Shown: positions 13,256 to 25,546, counted from the first letter of the stretch. The stretch is DNA of 64,000 nt from Lateolabrax maculatus (GCA_031216445.1 CM062211.1:16948001-17012000); one strand, 5' to 3'. A program made the numbers and translations. The notes: a model not told the origin generated them from the letters alone.

Positions 13256-15326
13256 AAACGTGCATAAACACGCACACACACTCACACTCTCAGGTTCCTC
13301 TTACCTTGCATCACCTGACTCTTTGTTCTTCGGTTTGCCATTGTCCTGTTTAACCCTCTTTCCCTTCGGCCTGACCTCGCTCTGGTAGACGCGCCCTCCA
13401 ATGATCCTGGTGCACGGGGGTCAAAGGTCGAGGATTAGAGCGGCGCTCATATTCAGGACCACCTCTTGTCACGTCTCAACTGGGATTTCTCAGACAAAAG
13501 ACCGAATTTGTGGACAATATCCCGTCGTTACCTATTTATGGGTAACAGTCCTGCACATGAATGACCTCTGCTCACTGTGTGTGTGGTAACAGCGGCATAA
13601 AAGTTTTCACCCTTTCTTGAGTCCTTGCTAACGTCGCCATGGCAACGGAAACATCATAAATCCTCCCAGCCGCTAAATCTTTTCCAAATCTGCTTTGAGT
13701 TACAGATTTTTGGTGACAAACTGCAGCGATGACTGACAGGGTGATGTTATTGTAAGGTGTTTTAGTTCTGAAGTGGTATCTTAATGTCCTCATTTTCCAA
13801 AAAGGTTTATTTGATATCTGTTTTCCATTTTAATATAATACAATGATATACAATATAAACTATTCATAACAGGACTTTGCAGTGGTTCCTAACCTGGAGC
13901 CCAAGTAAAGCCTTTTTAATGTATTTATGTTTATTTTTCTGACTTTTCTCCAATATCTGCCCTTTTCTTCTGAAATAATGGTTGCTTTTACCTCCCTGTG
14001 CCTCTCAAAATCCTTCAAAAGAAACAATCCAAGAAGGCAAGACTGGATCAACGCTCAGGACTAATCTCTCACACTAAAGCCACAACCTGTGATGAAGGGT
14101 CACACATAGACTTTGGTTCATTTCAAAGGGCCACAAGCGCTAATGTACTGAAAATCCCAACGTTTATCCTAATTATCTTGTTATGATTTTAGGTCTACAG
14201 TCAGGTGACCTGCACGACTCTTACATGGTGAAGTTGGAGACGTAGGCACCGGCGGGGATCTGGAAGTGGAAGACGCCCTCGGTGGCGGCGGAGTGTCGGT
14301 TGAGCATGGCGCAGTACACCGCGGTGAAGGCGTAGCGGGAGATGATAGTGGTCTTGATGGAGAGTTCCTGGATGTGAGGTTTAGTCTCCTGCAGAATAAA
14401 CGTTAAAAACACCATTACTGCGGAACCACCAGCACCGAAAAAAATCACCTGGACTTCCAGAACAGTTCATAAACGCCAATTTGGCACGATTTTACGCGCT
14501 CCTGGAGTCCGTAATGGAAATTCCCTCATTTAATTTAAGATATTTCGTTCCACTGAAACCTGAATTTCTCCATAGTTACAATAAACAAACTTAGGCAGAG
14601 GAATCTGTTCCCATGAGCTGAGATCCAGTGCATTACAGATACTCTGGCACATCTGCGCGCTTGGCGGGTCTCCTGTGCGTCACGCCCAAAGCGCACAAGT
14701 TGACAAAATATGCTTCTAAATTACTTAAACTAGGTCATGCATTCTAGGTCACTTATGAAAAATATAAAGTTCTGTTTAATCAAATGTTTTTCTTTTTATG
14801 TCAGGGAGATCAGTTAACTATAAACTCTCAGATTAAAGGGCGTCAATGTTTATCCAATGTACCAATTATACACCAGGCTAAAATAGGACTTTGCTCCTCA
14901 TCCCTGATTTTAAATAAACTACTTAATATTTTGATTTTTTGTTTGCTTCCCATTAATATTATACAGTAAATTTGGACTATTTTTAGATTGTAACTCACAC
15001 ATTTAATCTGTAAATTGAAGGAACACAAATAGATAAATATTTAAATGGCTTCATATCTCTGTAGTAAATGTGACTTTACCTTAGTTAGTATAGTTTTCAC
15101 CTGCCGGGGGACCCTGCGTGGCGCCTGTGTGTTAACAAAAAAATAAAATAAAAAGAGTCAGGTAAAGAAAATCCAAACACCAGAATATAAAGCAGATTTT
15201 AAAACGTCTTACAATGTCTAAACCAAAGTCTGCGAGGTCAGAATCAATGTCATCTCCAAACTGGGATTCCTCCAGTTGCCCCAGTACGCTCGGGCTGAAA
15301 CCTATCAGTAAAGTCAACAGCAGCAT
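3165..15326 (-). CDS. itih5: Inter-alpha-trypsin inhibitor heavy chain 5 (14 coding exons, 986 aa)
   Basis: Secreted matrix-associated heavy chain that binds and stabilises hyaluronan. Exons in reading order: 15326-15213, 15124-15080, 14388-14225, 13406-13305, 12414-12140, 11905-11736, 11434-11318, 9333-9162, 9059-8750, 6879-6197, 5803-5750, 4620-4504, 4418-4041, 3424-3165; phases agree at every junction. The start gives a signal peptide ([16 protein letters not shown]). A VIT domain spans about residues 60-205. The vWA domain spans about 305-490, with MIDAS motif D317-T-S-A-S. The heavy-chain cleavage/ester motif is D739-P-H-F, and the ITIH C-terminal domain follows. Exon count equals human ITIH5, but the protein is about 44 residues longer; exon 10 carries an Ala/Gly-rich and a Pro/Thr/Glu-rich insert. 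The exon 5 donor is a weak GTTTAC. It is divergent from itih2. ITIH6 is an alternative family member, but synteny with itih2-kin favours ITIH5. Confidence 0.95.
9840..10060. mobile_element. hAT-like non-autonomous repeat fragment
   Basis: It starts CAGTGGTGGAATGTAAC and continues with AAGTACATTTAATCAAGTAC and ACTCCACTACATTTCAGAG, the signature order of a common teleost element with CAGTGGTGGAA termini. It sits in itih5 intron 7; the right end is unclear. Relatives are at 45740, 52860 and 61265. Confidence 0.65.
12991..13072. repeat. Composite (CA)n-poly(C)-(CA)n tract
   Basis: A CA run, about 13-23 consecutive C in two blocks split by CCCA units, then another CA run, all in itih5 intron 4. 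On the itih5 sense strand this is a long poly(G) stretch. Sequencing or assembly may misjudge its length. Confidence 0.9.
13221..13252. repeat. (CA)n microsatellite
   Basis: About 16 CA units in itih5 intron 4, just downstream of exon 4 in transcription sense; (TG)n in the transcript. Confidence 0.95.
13879..14150. mobile_element. Candidate hAT-type repeat fragment
   Basis: It begins GCAGTGGTTCCTAACCTGGAG, close to the CAGTGGTTCTCAACCTGG terminus of abundant fish hAT derivatives, and has AAAGGGCCAC near the far side. The body is degenerate and the ends approximate. It lies in itih5 intron 3. Confidence 0.4.
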
Positions 15327-17139
15327 CTCGCAGTCCTTCTCCAGCAGACCTCAGTGAGATGAATGGGACATTATTTCCAGCGCGCAGCGTCTCCGAGTCT
15401 CCGTGTGTCCAGCTCTGAGTGACCGGGCACCACAGAGACACGGTGTGCAGAGGGAAAATACGCCCACGCACCGGAGGAGACGGATGCTGTGTTTTCGGTC
15501 CCGGTCCCAAATGAGTGGCAATTTGCGCAGCCGCCTTTACGGACAGTAGGAATTTTTGCAATTATGAGTTACACCCTTTGAAGCGTCAGAAGGAGCAGAG
15601 AGCAGGATCACATGCTACTGCAACTTATTTCCTTATGGGGGATTTTAACAACATTTGCCTGTATTTTCTTCTAAAAGTGTCTAGAAGTGAAGGAAGCTGA
15701 CATCTACCATCACTTGTTGGCTGTTCATTCAGTTTTGTCAGTTTTGACACATAGTGAGAAATCTGGTATTTAAAAAGTTAAGATTCCCACATGTGCTACT
15801 TGTAATCACCACTAGGTGTCATGAACTTTTTCCCAACTTGTAGTTCAATTAGTTCATCGTAAATTAAAAATGACCCCCATGTTTGGCATCCTGTGTGATG
15901 ATGTGTTCGTTTGTTGCACTCGTTGCTTTAATGAATTTATTTTTTTATTATTGTTTTTGTTGAATTTTGGATTCTACAGTGTCAAGAAATACAGTATGAA
16001 CATCTTTATTTCTCAGTGACCACTCAAGGAAGTATATATATAGTATTGCATGGTGCAGTGCTATATATGCAGGGTGAACAAGTCTATAGAGCCTGTTAGA
16101 AGAGATTTTTTCTTCATTTTCTGCAGCACAACATACTTTAAACGCAACACAGAAGCTGGAGTTTACAAGGAGCACTTGAAGGCAGCATGCCACTACAATT
16201 AAGCATGACCGTCCATCAGCTGCCTGAAATCTGACCTCTGTTTCACAATCAAAAATAAAAATCTGCAAAGTTCACCTACTGTTAAAACTACAAATGACAA
16301 AGGAAAATCCATTTTAAAATACTTTTTTGTTTATTTAATTTCATTAGAAGAACAAAATGAAACACCTCAGGACTAAACATTCAGTCAGTCTTAGGGGGTT
16401 ATAATCTTTATGCTCTTGTTACACCTCAGTTTTTCCTTTATTTCTTTTTTCTTCATTCAATCTTTGCATTTACATTATTGTTTTCAGTTACAGTGTAAAA
16501 ACAAACACAAATTCATGCTTATTATTTCCCTAAAAATCAATTATTTAGTCAAAATCAGACAATAAAATAAACCCACTTTTGGCTTTATATTGTGAGTTGT
16601 TGTGTGCAGTTAGGCCTACTTTGGTGCCATCTTGTGGGGAATGAGGCACAATGCAACATCACACCTTGTAAACTGAGGATATGTGTCATGAAAATGTTCC
16701 CTCTGTGCTTTTATATTGTACATGGCCTGTTAAAAAGCTGCAACCTCAATATCAGAAGTACATCAGAATGATATTTGGCCAAAATCAATCAAAAGCGCAC
16801 CAAGATGGCCAGTTCGGGACTTTTCTATCAGCGTCCCAGGTCTTAAAACAATCTGATGTGAAACCTCTGTTTAATCTATGAAGGAGTCACATCTGTCCTG
16901 TTTACCTGGCCCACACTCCAGGTCAAGTTTCAAAGTTTCCTTCTCCTCACGGGTTACATGAGACACAACAAATATTGACTGGAGCCCGGAGTCGATCAGT
17001 TCAGTGGATTTTAACCTTCAGCTTTCAGCTCGGCTGTGTTCCTCCCTGCAGAAGGAACGTCTGTCTCCCAGCAGCTGTGTTTTTTTATTTTATATATGTG
17101 TGTGAGGGTATGCGTGTTTGAGTCTACAGGCCTGGAAAC
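15327..17139. other. Divergent intergenic region itih5 / itih2
   Basis: About 1.8 kb between the two start codons, transcribed outward on both sides, so both promoters must lie here unless non-coding exons extend outside. The itih5 side (15330-15560) is GC-richer. The middle is AT-rich, with no repeat or ORF I can assign. The itih2 side has a TATA-like TTTATATATG near 17089-17098, about 45 bases before the itih2 ATG. Exact transcription starts cannot be seen. Confidence 0.6.
17089..17098 (+). promoter_or_regulatory. Possible TATA box of itih2
   Basis: TTTATATATG lies about 40-50 bases upstream of the itih2 ATG at 17140, which would give a very short 5' UTR starting near 17120. AT-rich flanks make chance occurrence likely enough that this stays tentative. 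Confidence 0.3.
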
Positions 17140-20100
17140 ATGAGGCGTCTGCTGCTGCTGCTTCTGGGGCTTCTGCTCCTCCAACAGGGCCGCTGCTTTG
17201 AGTTTGTGATAGATGGAGAATGGGAGGACGAGGCGGTGAGTTGGAGGGTGCAATCCCTGAGAACCACTGTTTGTGCAAGTTTTTATCTACAGAATAGAGC
17301 TTAACCTGTTTAGACTGATACCAATCTTAAATAAGGAAGGATCAAATTGGTCGTGATGTATGATTTGAAAGAAAGTTAAAATACACATTTCTATTCCGAT
17401 GTAAATTAAATCTATTGGTGGTTGTTGGCCTTTATTTAATCACTGACAAAAAGCCATGACCTCCTTTTGTATTTACATCATTGCTTTGTGTGGGATTTTT
17501 ATGATTTTAACATAAATTATAATGAGAAGTGAAATTGAGAAAAAAAAAACATTTCACGGAGATAACGTTTATTTTCTCATTTCACAAGTATTTCAGGAGC
17601 AGTGAGCTGTGTGTCATTTGGGAGCTCTTTGTGTATACATGAAGTTTTGAAATGAATTTAAATCTAAAATCTTGCCCTGACCTTTGACCTTTGACCTTTG
17701 AATCAGATTTTCATCATAATTTTTCTTTCCGCCACCAGCAACATCTACAGGATCAGCGGGAGAGACACAAAGTGAGCCCTTCTTATTTATATACATGTCT
17801 AAATGTCTAATGCAGAGCATGAATTGTGGGTTTCTTCTCCTCGTTGATGTTGCAATGACGGCAGTCTTCGATCCCTGGAATGCATCTTACTGATTACACA
17901 AAAATGAACAAGGCATCATCAAACAAACCTGCTCTGATCCTGAGTGTTGATCCTGTGTCATTTGTGACTTAATAACAACAGTTTGTGATTTATAATCTTC
18001 TCTCAGAGAGTAGATTAAGCTGGTGACTTGTGTGTGTGTGTGTTTCAGAGGGCGATATTGACCAGCGAGGAGCAGGAAGACTTTGAGGTATGACTCTCTG
18101 CTTGTTGTTTGAGCCCTCTTCACTGTGACAGAGTTTAACCTTATCTAATAGTCAATATGCTGCTGTTTGAAGAGATTCCCGTGTCTGACGGGTTATTGAC
18201 TTTGTTCAGTACTAATCCTGCTCTGCCTGCCTTTTTCGTCTGTCTTTCTCTGCTTGTATTTGTCTTTATATAATCTGAAACTATGACAGGACCTTTTCTG
18301 ATTAAAACAAACTTGCTAACAAAGAGATGCAGCACTATAAACCAAAACAACCATACTTAATGCATATTGATTACTTCAAATCTGAGTCAGATTTGAGTCA
18401 AATAGCAGGACCAGGTCCAAAGAGATGAAGACCAACCTGAGACCGAGACTAAGAGTGTCCAATGAACTGTGTAAATTCCTTCTGACAATTAAAACATGTG
18501 TTTTTTAAGGATAAAAATCTCTGCATGATAATCTCTAAACATTCATGTTGAATTAATGCTTTTATTAAAGATTCATCCCCTTAATCTCCTGAAAAACACA
18601 TTTGGGGACCAAATTTTATCAACAGAATCTTATTAAAATGTCCAAATTACTGTTTTTTTAATTTTGTATTGTCAGGGAGTGTGGAAAAGTTTTCCTAAAT
18701 TTAAACAAACCTAAAGAAATATTTCAGGAAAAAATCGAAAGAAAGACACTTCTTAAATATTAAGATAAGTGAGGAAAGTCCCAAGTCAAAAAGGAAAACC
18801 AACATAAAAAGCTCTCGACACCCAGATCCTCGTTCCTTCTGCTCGATATCCCCCCTCACTTATTCTGTCTTTCCCTGCTCAGGCCATCCGGGGAGATGAC
18901 ATCACCGTCAAGAGCTACAAGATGGAGAGTCGTATCACGTCCCGATTCGCCCACACCACCGTCAGGAGCTCGGTGCTCAATTCGGGCTCCAAAGCCCAGA
19001 GCATCGGCTTCAACGTCCAGATCCCCAAACGAGCTTTCATCACCAACTTCACCATGTGAGGTTTCACACAGCTCCAAACAGGCTTTAAAAGAGATGCCCG
19101 TGGAGTTCTAACTTTTTGTTTTTGTTTGTCGCAGGAATGTGAATGGGATAACATTTGTGGGCTCGGTGAAGGAGAAGACGGTGGCCAGGAACCTGTACGC
19201 CCAGGCCAGAGCCAGAGGCAAGGCAGCAGGGATCGTCAGGTACCGGACCAGCCTCTTGGATTTCAACCCCTCTGTAGCTCAGCAGCTTCACACAGACTGA
19301 AACGTCTCTGCTTTACAGGGCTAACTCCCAGGAGATGGAGACCTTTAAGACAGAAGTCCACGTTCCTCCAGGCAGCAACATTGAGTTTGAGCTGCACTAC
19401 CAGGAGATGATGCAGAGGAAGCTGGGTTTCTACGAGCACTCACTGTACCTGCAGCCTGGGAGGCTGGTGCCGCAGTTCCAGGTGAGAATATCACGACATA
19501 TGTGTGTTTCTTGCTCACCTGTGCATGTTCTTGAAGCCGTCTCTGACCCAGTCTCTCTTTAGGTGGATGTGTACATCTTTGAGCCGCAGGGAATTTCTAT
19601 GGTTCAAACACCGAACACCCTTGGGGAGAAGTTTTCAGAGCTGATCAAAGTTACATCATCCAAAGATAAGGTGAGTCTGGAAAACACCCAGAGAGCCGGT
19701 GTCTCTGCCAAGGCTGCACAATTCTCTGAATTGTTATTTTAGTAATAGAAAATGGTTTGATTTGAATGGAATTGAGAAATCTGGATCTGCATCAAGGTAC
19801 ACATAGCTGGACGATGGTACGGTCTGCTAACTCGCATTTAGAAAACTTGAGTCGAGTCGAGGATGAATCCCCACACTCAGACACATGCACCATGTTGCCG
19901 TTTACAGAGAAAATGATTTGCAGGTCAAATGCATCTGTCATTTAAATTTGGACGGAATGAAATTTTGTGTTGAAAAAGTTTTCCAACAAAAATGATTATG
20001 ATTTTGTATTATGATTTGAGTCGCCTGTACTGAAAGATTTGTCCTTAACCAAGAAACATAGGAGAAAAAATAATTTTACTTTTGCTTCAATCAGTAATCT

Positions 20101-23100
20101 CATCTCCTTGGCAGATAATAATCATCTCCTTTTTATTAAGTGTAGGTAGGAACCTGAATGTCTAACTAGTTGTATCATGCACTGTGTCCGCGTCCCCAGG
20201 CTCATATTGTTTTCAAGCCCAACCTGCAGCAGCAGAGAAAGTGTGACAACTGCACCGGGAGCGCCATAGACGGCGTCTTTACCGTCAAATATGATGTGAA
20301 CAGGGACAGCAATGCTGGGGAGCTACAGGTATCACGCACTCGTTTAATACTGCATACAGCTAGAAAGAGTTTGGAGACGATCACTCAAGCCTTCAATGTT
20401 TCTTCCAGGTCTCGGATGGCCACTTTGTCCAGTTCTTCGCTCCGTCCAACCTCTCACCCCTTCCTAAAAACATCGTGTTCGTCATTGACGTCAGTGGATC
20501 CATGTGGGGGGTCAAGATGAAGCAAGTGAGTGGTCCAACCACACTCCCACTACCCGTCCATTCTTCACCCGTCCTGCCGCCGTGTGGTCGTCCTGCAGAA
20601 TGCTTTTAATTCCAAACTTCTCTCACAGACGGTGGAGGCCATGCAGGCTATTTTGGACGACCTGACCATGGAGGATCACTTCAGCATCATCGACTTCAAC
20701 CACAACGTGCGCTGCTGGAGCGAGGACCTGGTCCAAGGCTCCTCCATTCAGATCGCAGACGCCAAGAGATACGTCAAGAACATCAAACCCAGTGGAGGTG
20801 AGGCATCATGGGAATGCAAAATCGTGTGGATGCGACAGTTAGATGAGGACATATACTTTAAGAAAAACTACGATTTGGAAAACTGTCTTTGTTAATGACT
20901 ATATTTTACTGGCCTTTGACCCCAGGTACCAACATCAACGAGGCACTGATGAGAGCAGTTCAGATGCTGGTGAAGGCGTCCAACCAGGGGCTGATTGACC
21001 CTCGCTCCGTCTCCATGATCATTCTGGTCTCTGATGGAGACCCCACTGTGGGTAAGGCTGACGTTTGACCCCAAATTATTTCGATGAAAGGATTTTAAGA
21101 AGTTATAATGTTATAAGTTTGCAAGTTGAAGACACAGGTAGGCCAAAAGATTGGACATGTAGGAGGATACAAGGTCAGTAAGATGATACGCTGATTTGTT
21201 GCAGGTGAGATCAAGCTCAGCACCATCCAGAAGAATGTGAAGCGCGTGATGAGGGAGGAGTTTTCTCTCTTCTCACTGGGCATCGGCTTCGACGTGGACT
21301 ATGACTTCCTGGAGCGCATTGCCATGGAGAACAGGGGCATGGCTCAGAGGATCTACGCCAACCACGACGCTGCAGAACAGCTGCGGGTACAAAAACAGAT
21401 CAGATGTGTCTCGTCGATCACCGATATTTGTTTCAGTTTTTCCTGTGAGATTTAGTTTGCATGTGTACAAGATTTTGGGTGTTTTATTGTGACACGCAGG
21501 GACTCTCTCCTGGAGATTAGGGGTTTAGTTTTAGTATCTTTTGGTGTTAACTCTGAGTCTCCCCTCCTCTCCCCCTGCAGATGTTTTACAGCCAGGTCTC
21601 CTCTCCTCTGCTGAGGAGGATCACCTTTCAGTTCCCGGAGGACTCGGTGTCAGACGTCACCCAGAACCGCTTCGATAAATACTTCAGCGGCTCGGAGCTG
21701 GTGGTGGCCGGGAAGGTGCTGCCGTCTGAGAGCAACACCCTGACCAGCTTCACCACCGCGTCTGCCGTGAGTATAATGAACGCGACCATGCATTTGCAGC
21801 ATGTTTGCATCACTACACCTGTGAGAACCTCCACTGAATGCTTAAATTCAGTTGTTCCCAACAAAGCGGCAGTCTGAAAAGTAAAGTCAATGCGGAAGTG
21901 CCTTAAGACTGCATTCTCTGTAGCGGCCAGCAGGGGGCGACTCCACTTTTTGTCATTATGGTTAACCAAAATTTAGAGGTGAAAAATATCTATTTTAGGG
22001 GAGGGAAGGGCTAACCAACCAACCTTACCAGCACAATCAGACGTTGAGGCCATGGGTGAAGGGAAGAAGTGGGACCTAGTACCACCAGTGTCCTCTGTCC
22101 CGTCTCGTCCTGCAGTCCCGTCTGGACATCACCCTGGAGACGGAGACCGACACCTCGGAGCTGGACATGGAGCTGGCCAAGCAGCAGCACTCGTTCACGG
22201 GCTTTGCCAGACAGCTGTGGGCCTACATCACCGTCAAACAGCTGATCTCAGAAAGGTGAGAGGCCCAAGAGTGATCGAAATGTGGAAACACAGCAAGTTG
22301 ATAAGAAACAGTTTTCAAAATCCAGAAACAAGAACCAATGAATTAGCTTAACGTGTCTTAACATAAATAAATTACCTAAAACTAAATGGAAATAAATAAA
22401 AAATAATAATACTTACGGCCCCATATCACCTCTATCTGGAAACATTTGGTTTTTGTAGAATTCGATAGAACTGTGGCTCTCCTGCAGGTCTCTGGCTCCG
22501 ACAGCTGCCAAGAAGAGGAAGATCACCCAGCAGATCATGACGCTGGCCGTGGAGCATCAGTTCGTCACTCCCCTCACCGCTCTGCTGGTGGAGAGCGAGG
22601 ACACCAAGGAGAGGCTGCTGGCCGACTCCCCGAAGGACCCCAAGCATGGCTGCTGCTCAGGTGCCTGACAGAAGATACACTCATTTGGCGTTGATGGATG
22701 TCACTGTCTAAACCTGATTTTTATGGCGTTTGGTTTGAATTTAAAGGACCGATATAAGCCAGATTTGGAAGCAAAACATTTTTTGCTTCATACATGTAAA
22801 TGTAAATTCACACTATGAGGGTGGAGGGGACAGAGGTAACATGTATGTCATGTATGACAGGATGACGTGGTTTAAACCATTATCACAATATTAATAAGAA
22901 TATTTTGAAGATAATATATATCACAACATGGCAAATGTTTGCAAAATCACATAAAACACATAAAATGATAATAAAATAATCAACTTAATGTTCTTAATAA
23001 CTTACTGAATTACAATTTGCTTGGAATCCGTCATTTCTAAAAGCCAGTTTAGTCCGTATTCAGCAGATTTACAGCCAGTATTTAAATTCTACATTAAATA

Positions 23101-23347
23101 CATAATCATACAAACTACATTATATCCACAAAATCAAGGACTGACAATGCTGATGAAACAACCTCCGGGTTTACACTTCATCATATGTATGTAGGAGTAG
23201 GAATAGGAGGGTCTGCGTCCAACAATCTTGCTCCAGTCCGGGTTCTCTACCAGCCTCCACCCTGGGTCCAGATGACCACTACGGCCCCCCCGAGTCAGGT
23301 TGAGAAGGGTCCGCAGGAGTGGGCCCTGCCGCCACAGGTCAACTTAG

Positions 23348-23384
<37 letters not shown>

Positions 23385-25079
23385 CTGCTGACTTCCATTA
23401 AATCCTAAAAAGCTCGTCCAGCTGCAGCGTTGAACGTGAACGGTACTCAAAGTGTGACGAGCTCAGTGTTTCTCATCCAGTGGATAACGACCCCCACTTC
23501 ATCGTCCACCTGCCCAGGAGCAACATGGACGTCTGCTTCAACATCGACTCCAAACCCGGTCACATCCTCAACCTGGTGTCTGACAGCGGAACAGGTACCA
23601 CATCTGTAAAACATCTGTTCTGAAGCCATTCTGTACAATTTCTGTCCCTGTTCTGATGTGCTTCATGTCACAGGTGAACATGCATTAACATTAATAATTA
23701 TGTCTACTGTATTTTCTGTCTTTTGTTTAATTACTGTAAACAAACAAGACTACTGCAGCGAATGAGAAAATCTGCAAAGGTCATGAACCTGCTGAGGGTT
23801 CAAGGAGGTTTAAAGGAATAGTTAAACATTTTAGGGAAACATCCTAATTTAAACTCAGCTATCAGATGACCAACGATGCTCAATAATGTGTCACTTTACA
23901 ACTCCACTAACTTTAAACTCAGCCTAACCCCGACAATGAATATCTATAGACTGCTTTTCATATTTTGAACCTCACTTGATTCTCAGCACTTGACGGTACA
24001 AACAAAGTGTATTTAACGGGTTGGCCCTCCCCTTGAACACCCCCTCTCCTGTGACATGTCTCTCCTAAAGGTTTGGTGGTGAACGGTCAGTTGATAAGCT
24101 CCAAGCAGATGCGCCAAAACAAACTGAACACCTACTTCGGCACCATCTCGGTCTACTACCAGCCTGATGGGGTCAGCGTGAGCGTCAGCACCGTCGGCAT
24201 CACCATGGCTGACGGCAGGAGCAACCACTCCTTCACCTGGGGAGCCACAGCCAAAGTCACGCAGGACGGGTAACCATGGCACATTTGATTACAGCGTCGC
24301 CTTGCTGCCAAACATCAGGGTGGTTTTGTCTCATGCTGTCGTGTTTCTGTGTTTCAGCGTGAGGATTTCCATTGTGAAGAACTCTCACGTTTCCATCGTA
24401 ATAAATAATAACATTCAGGTGATGGTGTTACTTCACCGTGTGTGGAAGAAACATCCAGTCAACGTGGACTTCCTCGGTATCTACATTCCCAGCGACAACC
24501 AGTACTCCCCTCTGGTGCATGGACTCATAGGTACGTCTCTGAAACTGTCCACCAAAACCCACACTGGAATAATTTGAGTTAGGAAGTGATTCTGACAGGA
24601 TGAGGCAGATTTTCTCGACACCACTGACTCATTCGATTACAAATGGAGCCGCAGTCTAACCTTGTACAGATTTATTTCATATTTAACTGGGAGAGTTGAG
24701 GCTGAAAATGTGTGTTTGTCTCCCAGGGCAGTTTTCCAGAGAGCCAGAGGTGAGCGTGCATGACATCCATGAAGGAGCCAACCCCCTGAAGAAGGAGGCC
24801 ACCATGGAGGTGAAGGGCAACAGGCTGCTTGTCACCAGGTAACAGGTCTTAGCTCAAATGAAACTGATTTCTGAGCAAACCCATTTCTTATTAAAACCAT
24901 TAACTCCTGTGTCTGTATGTATAAATATTAGGGGCTGGCAGAAGGACTACAGACATGATAAGACGCGCGGCTCAGACATCTACTGCTGGTTCGTACATAA
25001 CAGTGGGAAGGGCTTCATTGACGGCCACTACACCGACTACATCGTCCCAAGTCTCAACAGCTTCCTCCAGACGCTCTGA
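17140..25079 (+). CDS. itih2: Inter-alpha-trypsin inhibitor heavy chain 2 (21 coding exons, 940 aa)
   Basis: Plasma heavy chain that joins bikunin through chondroitin sulfate and is transferred to hyaluronan. Exons: 17140-17235, 17739-17771, 18049-18087, 18883-19055, 19135-19239, 19319-19481, 19563-19670, 20200-20328, 20409-20525, 20629-20797, 20926-21051, 21205-21386, 21581-21766, 22116-22255, 22488-22660, 23210-23347, 23481-23594, 24071-24269, 24358-24530, 24727-24838, 24932-25079; all phases agree. Signal peptide [21 protein letters not shown]41-H-K-R44 at the exon 2/3 junction looks like a furin site. VIT domain about 60-200. vWA about 302-480 with MIDAS D309-V-S-G-S, in a stretch matching human ITIH2. 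D696-P-H-F is the C-terminal processing and ester site, giving a mature chain near 652 residues. The C-terminal domain ends in the conserved [16 protein letters not shown]. Length and exon number match human ITIH2. Likely liver-expressed; a triple DR1 lies in intron 1. Confidence 0.97.
17678..17697 (-). promoter_or_regulatory. Triple DR1 nuclear-receptor element in itih2 intron 1
   Basis: Three TGACCT half-sites at 17678-17683, 17685-17690 and 17692-17697, each separated by one T. Read on the minus strand this is AGGTCA-A-AGGTCA-A-AGGTCA, two overlapping perfect DR1 elements. DR1 is the binding site of HNF4A, PPAR/RXR and COUP-TF, and HNF4A drives many liver plasma-protein genes. It lies 42 bases before exon 2. 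Occupancy is inference. Confidence 0.55.
21880..21960 (+). repeat. Dispersed repeat copy with CTCF-like core
   Basis: The segment around TAGCGGCCAGCAGGGGGCGA in itih2 intron 13 recurs in inverted orientation at 39680-39725, with about 35 near-identical bases. The core CCAGCAGGGGGCG at 21927-21939 fits the CTCF consensus CCASYAGRKGGC. I recognise this as a frequent teleost repeat. Confidence 0.6.
23351..23382 (+). repeat. (CA)n repeat abutting the itih2 exon 16 donor
   Basis: Sixteen AC units begin three bases after the GT of the donor at 23348-23349. CA-rich intronic repeats next to 5' splice sites are known hnRNP L-dependent splicing regulators, so length variation could affect exon 16. Confidence 0.9.
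23811..23900 (+). mobile_element. Fragment of AAAGGAATAG foldback element
   Basis: TTTAAAGGAATAGTTAAACA followed by TTTTAGGGAAACATC matches the terminal inverted repeat of the element at 1339-1800. Only one end is recognisable, in itih2 intron 17. Confidence 0.5.
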
Positions 25080-25321
25080 GCAGCCAGAGACACATTTGAG
25101 GAGCCTGAGCTGCTATTAATCCTGTCGGTCTGTAAAGTTGTAAAGAAGAAGAGAGTGAATGAAAAATGGGAGAAGAAGAAAGAGGGGAAGACAAAGACAT
25201 ACATTTTTTCCACTGGTGTCTGTGTGCATCTATATTTCCTGATTTCAGTTTTTCTTTTAAAATTCTACACGTTTCTAATTATTTTCCAAAAGGAAAAACA
25301 CCAGACGTCACTTTTGTTGAA

Positions 25322-25327
25322 TTTATT
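25322..25327 (-). other. kin poly(A) signal
   Basis: TTTATT on + is AATAAA on the minus strand, about 220 bases past the kin stop (25547-25549). I see no other AATAAA or ATTAAA for kin between the stop and this point. Confidence 0.55.
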
Positions 25328-25378
25328 TGGAGAAAATGTACATCTGCAATGTTAAGATCAACTTGAACATTAATACAA

Positions 25379-25384
25379 AATAAA
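25379..25384 (+). other. itih2 poly(A) signal
   Basis: AATAAA about 300 bases after the itih2 stop, predicting a 3' UTR of about 320 nt. The kin signal on the other strand lies further left, at 25322-25327, so the two mature 3' ends should overlap. Confidence 0.65.
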
Positions 25385-25546
25385 AAAACTGATTGAACAC
25401 ATTGCTCTAAGTTTTCTCTGTGATAACTCTGGAATTGCATTGTGGGATGTGTGTATGTACAGGGGGGATCTGGGGGAAGTAACTCTGACACAGTAGAGTC
25501 CTCCAGCCAATCGGCTGCCTGAGGTTAAAGCAGGAAGGTTGCTGGT

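Noticed and set aside
18896..19111. Alternative frames over itih2 exon 4
   Set aside because: They break the VIT-domain reading frame; the phase-checked exon 18883-19055 explains the region.
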